The notes beneath the pieces were generated by a model. The model was not told the DNA's origin. It was given only the letters and a program-made list of their open reading frames with translations, and did no database searches. A DNA stretch of 64,000 bases from positions 62,001 to 126,000 of the forward strand of contig PHSP01000001.1 in assembly GCA_002862125.1 (NCBI GenBank). Reading direction: 5' to 3'. Both the position numbers and the translations under genes were made by a program. This stretch comes from Methylobacter sp. KS41. GTDB taxonomy: Bacteria > Pseudomonadota > Gammaproteobacteria > Methylococcales > Methylomonadaceae. Shown piece by piece: positions 18,399-26,704 of the stretch. Each line of letters opens with the position of its first letter. Position 1 is the stretch's first letter.

Positions 18399-18685
18399 CG
18401 TGTATCCAGTGGTTGTTTTCATCAAAAATCAAGGTGACGGCCATATCTTTTCCCCATCGCAAATGCAAGTAATTTTGTGTCCCTATTTCTTCAGCAAGCG
18501 GACAGGTAAAGGCCATACCGGGTTATTCCGGGTGTTACGCATCGAGTGCCGTCTATTATTCTATTGTAAAAAATTTGTGTTCCGTCCCGCTGTTTTGTTT
18601 TAAGAAACTATCGCACTCAATTTTCTCGGCATGGTAACTGCAAAGACACAAGTAACAAACCTCATGTCTTTGAGCTTTTTAAAGG

Positions 18686-19159
18686 TTAATCGCGTTCTTT
18701 TTTTGTTATATTTCCTTTATGGTCAACTATAACGCTCCAGTCATTGCCGGATACGCTAACAGTCAAATCATATTCTTCGCCAACGCCATTGGGATTTACC
18801 ACTAATATCGCTTTTTTAATGGTATAGGGGCCAAAAGCGGCCTTCAAGTTATCACTGGCAACAGAGGGCATCATATTGGATGTCGTAACGTCATCGCCGT
18901 TAACAAAAAAACCTCCATTCACCCGGTATAATTCGATCATAGTCTCCTTATCCTTGTCCTCTTTAAAAGTGATTTCATATAAGGATTGCTTAAAATGGGT
19001 TTTCTTTTCCGCTTCTATATCCAAAGCATTTGGATGTCTTTTATAGAATTGATCCAATATTTGGGGAGGTATTGCATCTTTACCTAAAATTTCAGCATTA
19101 GCGGAAACCGAGGACAGAACCAACACTAAAAAACCCAGATTTAAAAATTTGTTACGCAT
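18686..19159 (-). CDS. Exported PepSY-like small protein
   Basis: From the ATG at 19159 the protein has 157 residues, MRNKFLNLGFLVLVLSSVSANA being a clean signal peptide; an upstream start at 19249 would spoil it. The mature part has two similar beta-alpha units (SLYEITFKEDKDKETMIELYRVNGGFF and EEYDLTVSVSGNDWSVIVDHKG) with the helix QILDQFYKRHPNALDIEAEK, the pattern of PepSY-like/BLIP-like periplasmic domains. Role unknown. Confidence 0.7.
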   Translation of the reverse strand: MRNKFLNLGFLVLVLSSVSANAEILGKDAIPPQILDQFYKRHPNALDIEAEKKTHFKQSLYEITFKEDKDKETMIELYRVNGGFFVNGDDVTTSNMMPSVASDNLKAAFGPYTIKKAILVVNPNGVGEEYDLTVSVSGNDWSVIVDHKGNITKKERD

Positions 19160-19866
19160 TACTGTAGTTACCTGTGTTTGATTGATTAAAAATTTGATTA
19201 TTATATAGTTATATGTTTTATAAGGGTTCCTTTGAAGGAAAAGCCCCATACTTCTGTGCTACTCAACAGGCAATGTGGAGTAAAGCTGATTTATTATCTT
19301 TTTCTCGCCCGGTCCTTCTGTCAAAAGCTGTCCGGGAAATGCACTGGTTACCTTACAACAGAACAGATACCCAAGGACGGATCAAATAAACCCCATATCT
19401 TACTCGCCCAAGCCTGACTTTCCAACTTTTCAAACGAAACCGTTAAATCGACCATGTCATAGGCCGCTATGATTACGTTAAGTGCTTTAAGGCCGGCAAT
19501 AAATGCATCTGATATTGTGAACGGCTACCTAAAGTCAATTGACGATATCGCCGCTTGATGCGACACAATCCCATTTGTTTTGATTAATTTTTACGCTGAA
19601 TCGCAAGCAATTCACAATATCGACCAGTGGTTGTAATGCACCCTGGAAAATGGGTTCTTATTACCCTTTAACCTGATGCCAAGCTGTTAATCTTCATTTC
19701 ATATAAATATTACACTATGATTTTATTAATGTTTTTTTGGTTTTAATTTATGGCATAAAAATAGCTCGTGACTAAGTGTTGACAGAGGAATCAAGGCTTA
19801 ACTATTAACCGTGAACTCCCTTTAACTATGACAGAAACTTAACTTTAACTAGGCAAAGAGAAAACT
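19160..19866. other. Long intergenic region, possible decayed sequence
   Basis: About 700 bp without a supported gene. A minus-strand stretch near 19352-19528 reads without a stop as PFTISDAFIAGLKALNVI and beyond but lacks a start and recognisable family; it may be a gene remnant. At the right end is a good sigma-70 promoter (19779-19808) for the small exported protein. Confidence 0.4.
19779..19808 (+). promoter_or_regulatory. Sigma-70-type promoter
   Basis: TTGACA at 19779-19784 and TATTAA at 19803-19808, spaced by 18 bp, lie about 60 bp before the GTG start of the small exported protein. Confidence 0.55.
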
Positions 19867-20049
19867 GTGAAAAAAATATTTCATAAAATGGCTACATACA
19901 CTGCGTTGATTTTGGTTTCATCACTGCCTCTTTCCGTGGACGCACTTGAAGATCTTGAAAAGAAATCAAGCTCGGTTACATCACTTATCAATGCGGATAA
20001 AACTCCTTCAACCTCCAAGCGTAAATTGCCGGCCCAAAAAAGCCAGTAA
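19867..20049 (+). CDS. Small exported protein, unknown function
   Basis: A GTG-initiated 60-residue protein with a signal peptide (about residues 1-26, ALILVSSLPLSVDA) and a short basic, Ser/Lys/Thr-rich mature part ending LPAQKSQ. A credible promoter precedes it. The mature part of about 34 residues has no cysteines or motif. It could be a periplasmic small protein; the coding call rests on the signal peptide and promoter only. Confidence 0.5.
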   Translation: MKKIFHKMATYTALILVSSLPLSVDALEDLEKKSSSVTSLINADKTPSTSKRKLPAQKSQ

Positions 20050-20221
20050 GTTGCCAATGAAACAGGCGATTCAATAACGGGAACTCAACTTGCGTTTATA
20101 GCTGTAGAGAAGGGATTCATTTTTCCTGGCAATAAGACGAAGCAAATATCAATTATGAACAACTTCGTTGGAATACCAACAAAGTTAACTGATCACTTAC
20201 ATAAATTAAGAGGTGATTTTC

Positions 20222-20572
20222 ATGATAACAATTATGCAGGAAACTGAAGGCGACACACTCGCCGTCAAAGCAACTGAACGTCTCACCAGTCAGGATTACG
20301 AGAATGTTTTTATTCCCCGGCCTAACCGGCTGATAAAAAAGTTCGGAAAAATCAGAGTGGTTTTCCGCCTAGCCGAAAATTTTACCGGTTGGGAGCCGGG
20401 AGCGGCTTGGGATGATGCCGCATTTGGCATACTGCATCGTCATGACTTCGAAAAATTAGCGGTAGTGCGCGGCAAAGCATGGGTTGAATGGGCTACCAGA
20501 ATCGGCTCCTGTTTTATAGACGGCGAAGTCAAAACTTATACGCCAGCAGAATTTCAAGACGCTGTAACTTAG
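20222..20572 (+). CDS. SpoIIAA-like (STAS/SEC14-type) small protein
   Basis: A 116-residue soluble protein starting MITIMQETEGDTLAVKATERL, with the family segments IRVVFRLAENFTGWEPGAAWDD, FEKLAVVRGKAWVEW and a terminal EVKTYTPAEF. This layout is that of the SpoIIAA-like/STAS-SEC14 family, whose function is poorly known (lipid or membrane association has been suggested). The ATG at 20222 is chosen since AAGAGG lies about 8 bp upstream. Confidence 0.8.
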   Translation: MITIMQETEGDTLAVKATERLTSQDYENVFIPRPNRLIKKFGKIRVVFRLAENFTGWEPGAAWDDAAFGILHRHDFEKLAVVRGKAWVEWATRIGSCFIDGEVKTYTPAEFQDAVT

Positions 20573-20653
20573 ATAAAACAATGATTTTTACAAGACGGTT
20601 GCAGACAAAAGTCCAGAGCTATCCAGTTATTTTTATTTACGGATTTCTGCTAC

Positions 20654-21532
20654 CTAACATATCGGGCTGATTGCGCAAGAATTTTTTAACGGGGTTGGAT
20701 CCCAATGATCGGTAGCCCAGTTAAGTATCTCAGCAGCCGGAGCTTGTTGTAGCTCGCTAGGCGGGTTTTGCTTTAATAAAACAAGCAAAGCAAATAGTAC
20801 GATATGAGGCGCTTTTAAGTCGACCGCTGTCGCACAGGTTTGTTTACTAAGTTTATAGCCCTTTTCATCAATAATAACCGGGACGTGCATATAACCAGGC
20901 GTAGCAAACCCCAGCGTTTGCTGCAAATAAATTTGCCTGGGTGTTGAATCCAGCAAATCAAACCCGCGAACCACATGATTAACCCCCTGCCGGTTATCAT
21001 CAACCACAACGGCAAATTGATAAGCGATAACACGGTCTTTTCTTTTTAGAATAAAATCACCGTGTTGTCCGCTCAAATTATGAGAAACCAGGCCTTGCAA
21101 GTCATCCTGAAAGGAAATAATGCGTTCATCGGTTTTAATGCGTAACGAATACAAACTATTGCGCGGAAGCTGCTTGTCCCTGCACAGTCCGGAGTAAATA
21201 CCAGCCAATGTTTTCCGGGAGCATGTGCAAGGGTAAATAAGGTAATTTTTTGCCAGTTTATCGAGAATTTCATCATAAACGTCGAGATGCTGACTTTGGT
21301 AGACAACGCTGCCGTCCCAATGTAGGCCAAAAACATCCAGGGTTTTTAAAATATTCTCAGCCGAGCCTTTTATATTGCGGGGGGAATCAAGATCATCAAT
21401 GCGCAATAGCCATAAGCCATGCCGTGAACGGGCTTGAAGAAAACCGGCTAATGCCGTGTAAAGCGAACCAAGATGCAAGGGACCGGTAGGTGAAGGCGCA
21501 AACCGGCCGATATAAGGCTGTTTATCCAGCAC
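20654..21532 (-). CDS. gluQ: Glutamyl-Q tRNA(Asp) synthetase
   Basis: A 292-residue truncated glutamyl-tRNA synthetase homologue lacking the anticodon-binding domain. The HIGH-like motif is APSPTGPLHLGSL, a zinc site is CTCSRKTLAGIYSGLC, and the KMSKS-like motif is GYKLSKQT. The enzyme attaches glutamate to queuosine in tRNA(Asp). It follows dksA by 8 bp on the minus strand, the usual dksA-gluQ pairing. Confidence 0.94.
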   Translation of the reverse strand: MLDKQPYIGRFAPSPTGPLHLGSLYTALAGFLQARSRHGLWLLRIDDLDSPRNIKGSAENILKTLDVFGLHWDGSVVYQSQHLDVYDEILDKLAKNYLIYPCTCSRKTLAGIYSGLCRDKQLPRNSLYSLRIKTDERIISFQDDLQGLVSHNLSGQHGDFILKRKDRVIAYQFAVVVDDNRQGVNHVVRGFDLLDSTPRQIYLQQTLGFATPGYMHVPVIIDEKGYKLSKQTCATAVDLKAPHIVLFALLVLLKQNPPSELQQAPAAEILNWATDHWDPTPLKNSCAISPIC

Positions 21533-21540
21533 AATGCTAT

Positions 21541-21975
21541 TTAGCCCATTTGTTTTTCCCGGATTTCATCAAGGGTTTTACAGTCGATGCACAAAGTGGC
21601 GGTAGGCCTGGCTTCAAGGCGGCGTATGCCTATTTCAATGCCACATGACTCACAATATCCATAATCCCCTGATTCAATTTCTTTTAAAGAATCATCAATT
21701 TTCTTGATAAGTCTGCGTTCACGGTCGCGCGTTCTTAATTCCAGACTAAATTCTGATTCCTGAGTCGCCCGGTCATTTGGATCAGGGAAATTAGCGGCAT
21801 CATCCTGCATGTGGTGCACAGTACGGTCGACTTCGTGCATTAATTCGGCTCTCCAATTATTCAGAATCATCTCAAAATGTTTCAATTGAGCCTCATTCAT
21901 ATATTCTTCGCCTTCTTTTTCTATGTAAGGCGTGAAACTGAACGGTGATGAAATCGGTTTAGCACTATTGGTCAT
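21541..21975 (-). CDS. dksA: RNA polymerase-binding transcription factor DksA
   Basis: A 144-residue protein with the coiled-coil region including [23 protein letters not shown] and the zinc finger [25 protein letters not shown]. The acidic tip DxxDxA is present as DPNDRA. DksA works with ppGpp on RNA polymerase in the secondary channel to control rRNA and amino-acid genes. Confidence 0.95.
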   Translation of the reverse strand: MTNSAKPISSPFSFTPYIEKEGEEYMNEAQLKHFEMILNNWRAELMHEVDRTVHHMQDDAANFPDPNDRATQESEFSLELRTRDRERRLIKKIDDSLKEIESGDYGYCESCGIEIGIRRLEARPTATLCIDCKTLDEIREKQMG

Positions 21976-22071
21976 CCATTAACTCCTATAGACAGGATAA
22001 ATTAAAACTGCGCATTTTTAGCAGAATAGTCGCAAGTTAGCAAGGATTATTGGTATCATCCATGGTTTTTT

Positions 22072-23253
22072 ATGAGCACCACCATTATGCGCAAACGGCT
22101 GGCAGAGCGAAATTCGGAAATTTCTTCGTTTTATGTCATGGAATTGCTGCGTCTGGCCAAGCAATTGGAGGCGCAAGGCAAAGATGTAATTCACATGGAA
22201 ATCGGCGAACCTGACTTTCCGACGCCTCCGTCCATTGTCGATGCGGGTATCAAGCATCTTTTGACCGGCGAGGTTAAATATACACCTGCCGCAGGATTAC
22301 CTGACCTGCGTAAAAAAATAGCTGCATTTTATCAACAGCGGTATGGCGTAGCCGTGGACAAACAACGGATTTTTGTAACGCCAGGAGCTTCCGGCGCGTT
22401 TTTATTGGCATTTGGCGTCAGTTTAAATCCGGAAGAAGAGTTATTGATGACTGATCCCTGTTATCCGTGTAACAGCAATTTTGCTACGTTATTTGGCGGC
22501 AAAACCAAAACCATCGCTGTTGATGCGAACACCCGCTACCAATTAACCGCAAAACTCATCAAGGAACATTGGTCACCAGCCACTAAAGGTGCGTTGATTG
22601 CTTCACCCTCCAATCCAACCGGAACGCTTATTGGTCCGGACGAATTAAAGCGCTCAATAACCACGGTTAATAGCCTGGGCGGCTGTTTTTATTCGGATGA
22701 GATTTATCATGGACTTGTTTACGATATGAATGCCTCAACAGCTCTCTCATTTAGCGACGATGTATTTGTTATCAACAGTTTTTCCAAATATTTTGGCATG
22801 ACCGGCTGGCGCGTAGGCTGGTTGATCGTGCCTGATGAATTTGTTGAAGCCACTGAGAAATTAGCTCAAAATATCTATATCTCTACTTCCACGCAATCGC
22901 AATATGCCGCTTTAGCGGCTTTTGATGAAAACACGCTGGCGGTACTTGAAAACAGGCGCGCCGAATTTGCCGGCAGACGGGATTTTCTTTATGAGAGTTT
23001 GTTAAGCTTAGGCTTTATAATTCCCATTAAACCGGAAGGCGCTTTTTATATTTATGCTAATTGTGAAAAGTTTAGCAATGACAGCTACCAATTTGCACTG
23101 GATTTTCTGGAAGCTGAAGGGGTCGCCATAACGCCAGGAATTGATTTTGGCCGCCATGAGGCACGCCACATGCTGCGTTTTGCTTACACTACCTCCTTAG
23201 CTAAAATGGCTACCGCCATGCAGCGGCTGAATCGATTTATTAATAAAGGATAA
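22072..23253 (+). CDS. Class I/II aminotransferase (AspC-like fold)
   Basis: A 393-residue PLP enzyme. Motifs: EIGEPDFPTPPSIVDAG near the N-terminus, SPSNPTGTLI, the internal-aldimine lysine in INSFSKYFGMTGWRVGWL, and the C-terminal arginine in HMLRFAYTTS. It is divergent from dksA and followed two bases later by a rhodanese gene. Substrate cannot be assigned. Confidence 0.9.
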   Translation: MSTTIMRKRLAERNSEISSFYVMELLRLAKQLEAQGKDVIHMEIGEPDFPTPPSIVDAGIKHLLTGEVKYTPAAGLPDLRKKIAAFYQQRYGVAVDKQRIFVTPGASGAFLLAFGVSLNPEEELLMTDPCYPCNSNFATLFGGKTKTIAVDANTRYQLTAKLIKEHWSPATKGALIASPSNPTGTLIGPDELKRSITTVNSLGGCFYSDEIYHGLVYDMNASTALSFSDDVFVINSFSKYFGMTGWRVGWLIVPDEFVEATEKLAQNIYISTSTQSQYAALAAFDENTLAVLENRRAEFAGRRDFLYESLLSLGFIIPIKPEGAFYIYANCEKFSNDSYQFALDFLEAEGVAITPGIDFGRHEARHMLRFAYTTSLAKMATAMQRLNRFINKG

Positions 23254-23255
23254 TC

Positions 23256-23579
23256 ATGACTGTAAAACAACTATCAGCAACAGAATTAAAAAACAGATTG
23301 CAACAAGAAGATAAGCTGTTTTTGCTGGATGTAAGAGAACCCGATGAATTTGCATACGCCCATATCGCCAACAGCGTATTGATTCCGCTTAATCAAATTC
23401 CGAAGAGACTGGGTGAACTGGATCCTCGGCAGGAAATTGTAGTGATTTGTCATCATGGCATGCGCAGCCAACAAGCGGCCAACTATCTTGTGCAATCAGG
23501 CTTTAGAAATATTACCAATTTAACAGGCGGTATTGACGCCTGGTCCTGTAACTGCGATAGTTCGGTTCGCCGGTATTAA
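23256..23579 (+). CDS. Single-domain rhodanese
   Basis: A 107-residue rhodanese-like sulfurtransferase with LLDVREPDEFAYAHI, the active-site loop CHHGMRS (catalytic Cys) and LTGGIDAW. It is two bases downstream of the aminotransferase and so co-transcribed. Sulfur carrier function is inferred from the family; the physiological acceptor is unknown. Confidence 0.9.
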   Translation: MTVKQLSATELKNRLQQEDKLFLLDVREPDEFAYAHIANSVLIPLNQIPKRLGELDPRQEIVVICHHGMRSQQAANYLVQSGFRNITNLTGGIDAWSCNCDSSVRRY

Positions 23580-23730
23580 CAGTAAGACCAGCACCTGAAT
23601 TTGCCCTGACAACCCGGCTTTGCGTCACATTGATGTGATCAATGCGCCAAGGACTTTAGAAGAAAGATACTCCTTCGATGATATTCGCTTTATGTTATTA
23701 TATTGCACCGATAAATCATGAGGATTTGCC

Positions 23731-23967
23731 ATGCCATACACCCAAGACATTGTAGACGAACTGAACATACTGGTTCGCTACAATCTGAGCACTACGCAGG
23801 AAGGAATCAAGGTACATAAAACCGCCGCCCCCGAGGCCATTGACGCCACCAAGCGCTTGTACAATAAAGGACTGTTAACGCAGGAGGATGGAGGTTATCT
23901 GACCAGCCTGGGTCATGAAGCCGCGGAACAGGCTCAAACAGTATTGAACTTGCTCAATCCTGCCTAG
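23731..23967 (+). CDS. TIGR02647-type small conserved protein
   Basis: A 78-residue soluble helical protein with ELNILVRYNLSTTQEGIKVHKTAAPE and GGYLTSLGHEAAEQAQ, matching a small gammaproteobacterial family known only as TIGR02647. The pattern suggests a winged-helix-like fold, but no function is established. Confidence 0.8.
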   Translation: MPYTQDIVDELNILVRYNLSTTQEGIKVHKTAAPEAIDATKRLYNKGLLTQEDGGYLTSLGHEAAEQAQTVLNLLNPA

Positions 23968-24034
23968 ATAATGTTCCGAGGATCCGGAGGGATCCTGCAA
24001 AAAACATTAAACCGGCTGAACTGTAGACCAAATA

Positions 24035-24059
24035 GGCTTGCCGAATCTATCGGCAAGCC
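24035..24059. terminator. Hairpin between convergent genes
   Basis: GGCTTGCCGA, a 5-nt loop and TCGGCAAGCC form a perfect 10-bp stem, followed on the plus strand by ATTTTAA. It sits between the TIGR02647 gene (+) and rpoH (-) and may terminate both. A second stem, AGGATCC/GGATCCT at 23979-23996, lies just upstream. Confidence 0.65.
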
Positions 24060-24081
24060 ATTTTAACGCTATAAAAACCTG

Positions 24082-24939
24082 TCAAGCTTCAAGTACGACC
24101 GCAGCTCTGAGCTTTTTCATGGCATTTTGTTCTAATTGCCTGATCCTCTCGGCAGATACGTTGTAGCGTTCAGCAAGCTCATGTAATGTCGCTTTTTTGT
24201 CCGCTAGCCAGCGGCTGGATAGAATGTCCAAGCTTCGCTCATCCAATTCCGCCATTGCTTCCGATAATAAATCCTGCCCATGCCCTTCCCAATTGGCATT
24301 TTCAAGCAAAAAGGCAGGGTCAGCGCCGTGCTGCTGAAGATAGCTTTCCGGATAGACGCAGCTTTCTTCCGCAGACTCATCAACAGGCATATCGAAGGAC
24401 ATATCCTGACTACCCAGGCGTTTTTCCATTTCGTAAACGTCGCTGAGTTCAACATTTAAATCTTCCGCTATAGCCATCGCTTCGTCATTCGACAACCACC
24501 CGGTATCCTGTTTTGATTTGCGCAAATTAAAAAACAGTTTGCGTTGTGCTTTGGTTGTCGCAACCTTTACAATGCCCCAATTTTTAATCACATACTCGTG
24601 AATCTCGGCCTTAATCCAGTGAACCGCAAAAGACACCAGGCGCACGCCTACGTCAGGATCAAATCGCTTAACCGCTTTCATCAGCCCGATATTGCCTTCC
24701 TGAATAATATCAGGCATTGACAAACCGTAACCGCTGTAACCTCTAGCAACATGAACGACAAAACGCAAATTGGTCATAACCAGTTCGCGCGCGGCTTCAA
24801 TATCTCCGTGGTCTCTAAATCTTAACGTTAACTCGCGCTCCTGGGCCAATGTCAACCTAGGCATTTGCCGGACCAGATTTAAATAGTCATCAAATGTTCC
24901 AACCGATAAATTAACAGGTAAAGCCAATGCATTACTCAT
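24082..24939 (-). CDS. rpoH: Heat-shock sigma factor RpoH (sigma-32)
   Basis: From the ATG at 24939 (MSNALALPV, ribosome-binding AGGAGA) the protein has 285 residues. Regions 2.1-2.4 include ARELVMTNLRFVVHVAR and DIIQEGNIGLMKAVKRFDP; the RpoH box is present as QRKLFFNLRK; region 4.2 is ERYNVSAERIRQLEQNAMKKL. It directs RNA polymerase to chaperone and protease genes. The gene is downstream of ftsX on the same strand, the classic ftsY-ftsE-ftsX-rpoH order, with a CIRCE operator between. Confidence 0.96.
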   Translation of the reverse strand: MSNALALPVNLSVGTFDDYLNLVRQMPRLTLAQERELTLRFRDHGDIEAARELVMTNLRFVVHVARGYSGYGLSMPDIIQEGNIGLMKAVKRFDPDVGVRLVSFAVHWIKAEIHEYVIKNWGIVKVATTKAQRKLFFNLRKSKQDTGWLSNDEAMAIAEDLNVELSDVYEMEKRLGSQDMSFDMPVDESAEESCVYPESYLQQHGADPAFLLENANWEGHGQDLLSEAMAELDERSLDILSSRWLADKKATLHELAERYNVSAERIRQLEQNAMKKLRAAVVLEA

Positions 24940-24971
24940 AATATCTCCTGGGGAAAAAGTTTTGTAGAATT

Positions 24972-24998
24972 CTAGCACTCTCTCAACAAGAGTGCTAA
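24972..24998 (-). promoter_or_regulatory. CIRCE operator (HrcA-binding site) upstream of rpoH
   Basis: The minus strand reads TTAGCACTC, nine bases, then GAGTGCTAG. The CIRCE consensus is TTAGCACTC-N9-GAGTGCTAA, so 17 of 18 fixed bases match and the spacing is exact. It lies 32 bp before the rpoH start and 19 bp after the ftsX stop. HrcA binds CIRCE and represses at normal temperature; no hrcA gene is in the window. No clean -35/-10 pair was identified beside it. Confidence 0.88.
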
Positions 24999-25017
24999 TA
25001 AATTTTACAGCCGTTTT

Positions 25018-26037
25018 TTACTCAGGTTTTGTGTATTGAAGCTGACAAATAAGCACCACCCATGAACCCAACACCCCAAGCGCCGATGAAATACCTATCA
25101 GCGCCAACGTATCAGCGAACCCTAAAAACAATAGATGGAAGCCGCCCTCATAAAGTCCCGAAAGTTTTTCGACCGGCTGCCTTAATATCAGCATCAGCGC
25201 GGTTACAATAAACCAGGCTGATACGCCTGAAATAAACCCGATCCAAAAACCGGTATACAAAAAGGGTCTCTGAATAAATGAATTTGTCGCTCCAACCAAT
25301 TTAGCGATCACCACTTCATCACGGCGGTTATGCAATTCCAGCCGTATCGTATTGCCGATAATGAACAGCACGGCCCCGCCCAGCATTATATTTAACAGGT
25401 TAGCGAAAAGCCGCGTCACTGCCATAATAGACTGCAAGCGTTCAACCCATTGCAGGTCCATCTGGGCAATATCGACTTCCGGAGATTGTTGAAAGCTTTT
25501 CAGAAAATCTTCAAGTCCTTGCCTATCCTCCAATGAATTCTTAGGCACAACCTGAATGACAATAGGCAAGGGATTTTTTTCCAGCGTATTAATCGCCTCG
25601 CCAAAGCCGCTATAGGTTTGAAATTCAGCCAATGCCTGTTCTCTGGAGATGAATTTAACGCTCTGAACATTCGTATTTTGCCTTATGCTGTCGGCTAGTT
25701 TTTTGGCGTGCGCATCAGATACATCTTCTCTTAGAAACAGGGAGATTTGATTACTGGTTTCAAGATTACCCGTTAGTTGCTGAAGATTCACCACCAACAT
25801 GTAAAATCCGCAAGCAAATGAAATAGCAATAGCCAAGACAGCAATGGTCATAATCGAGGCAAACGGCGAGGCAACCAGACGGCCAAGACTGGAAAACAAG
25901 GCGTGCGCATGAAGATCACGATGGGCTATTAATTTATCGGCAAAATTACCACCGGCCGTCTTGGTTTGCCGGGTATCCTGCCTGACAGGCCTAACCGGGG
26001 GATCCTTCCTGATACGATTTTTATTTTTCCGTTTCAT
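25018..26037 (-). CDS. ftsX: Cell division protein FtsX
   Basis: A 339-residue membrane protein with a basic N-terminal cytoplasmic tail (about 1-55), a first membrane segment around 63-85, a periplasmic domain (about 90-215, with EALAEFQTYSGFGEAINTL-like sequence) and three more membrane segments to the C-terminus. With FtsE it forms an ABC-type complex at the division ring that controls cell-wall hydrolase activation. It starts three bases after the ftsE stop. Confidence 0.93.
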   Translation of the reverse strand: MKRKNKNRIRKDPPVRPVRQDTRQTKTAGGNFADKLIAHRDLHAHALFSSLGRLVASPFASIMTIAVLAIAISFACGFYMLVVNLQQLTGNLETSNQISLFLREDVSDAHAKKLADSIRQNTNVQSVKFISREQALAEFQTYSGFGEAINTLEKNPLPIVIQVVPKNSLEDRQGLEDFLKSFQQSPEVDIAQMDLQWVERLQSIMAVTRLFANLLNIMLGGAVLFIIGNTIRLELHNRRDEVVIAKLVGATNSFIQRPFLYTGFWIGFISGVSAWFIVTALMLILRQPVEKLSGLYEGGFHLLFLGFADTLALIGISSALGVLGSWVVLICQLQYTKPE

Positions 26038-26040
26038 AGC

Positions 26041-26697
26041 TTAACTCGAAACCAATTGACCATGTTCCAGCTTTAAGACGCGATGATTCAGCTGGCTAAT
26101 CAAAGAAATATCATGCGAAGCGATCAACACAGTAACGCCTACCTTCTGAAACTGGCCAAACAAAAACATAATTTCTGCCGACAATTCCGGATCCAGATTG
26201 CCGGTCGGCTCATCCGCGATGATGATTGGCGGCTTATTAACCACCGCCCTGGCAATTCCTACCCGCTGCTGCTCACCGCCCGACAAGGCCAGAGGGTACT
26301 TTTTTTCTTTACCCGTCAAGCTTACTTTATCTAATGCCGCTCTTACCCTGCGGACGATTTCGTGGTGTCCGAAGCCGGCTATCACCAACGGTAACGCCAC
26401 GTTATCAAAAACGGTTCTATCTTGAAGCAGTTTGTAATCCTGGTAGATAAAGCCCATTTTTCTTCGTATAAATGGCAGCTGATTTTCTTTTATACGGCTT
26501 AGATCCTGCCCATCCAACAATATCCGGCCCCGACTGCAACGCTCCATGGCTGCAATCAATCTTAACAAGGTACTTTTCCCTGCCCCCGAATGGCCGGTAA
26601 GAAAGGCAATTTCGCCACGCTGCAAATGCAAACTGACATTGCGCAACACATCGCCTGTTTCAGGATAGCGCTTGCTTACATTGTCGAACTTGATCAT
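26041..26697 (-). CDS. ftsE: Cell division ATP-binding protein FtsE
   Basis: A 218-residue ABC ATPase with Walker A GHSGAGKSTLL, signature LSGGEQQRVGIARA and Walker B IIIADEPTGNLD. It partners FtsX and lies between the ftsY-containing fusion gene (7 bp gap) and ftsX. Confidence 0.96.
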   Translation of the reverse strand: MIKFDNVSKRYPETGDVLRNVSLHLQRGEIAFLTGHSGAGKSTLLRLIAAMERCSRGRILLDGQDLSRIKENQLPFIRRKMGFIYQDYKLLQDRTVFDNVALPLVIAGFGHHEIVRRVRAALDKVSLTGKEKKYPLALSGGEQQRVGIARAVVNKPPIIIADEPTGNLDPELSAEIMFLFGQFQKVGVTVLIASHDISLISQLNHRVLKLEHGQLVSS

Positions 26698-26704
26698 GAT
26701 TTTA

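Noticed and set aside
18641-18672. CAAAGACA/TGTCTTTG inverted repeat followed by a T-run on the plus strand
   Set aside because: No plus-strand gene ends there, and it gives no T-run in the direction of the minus-strand gene; not called a terminator.
19352-19528. Open stretch on the minus strand with protein-like sequence
   Set aside because: No start codon in frame context, bounded by stops, no family recognised; mentioned only as possible remnant.
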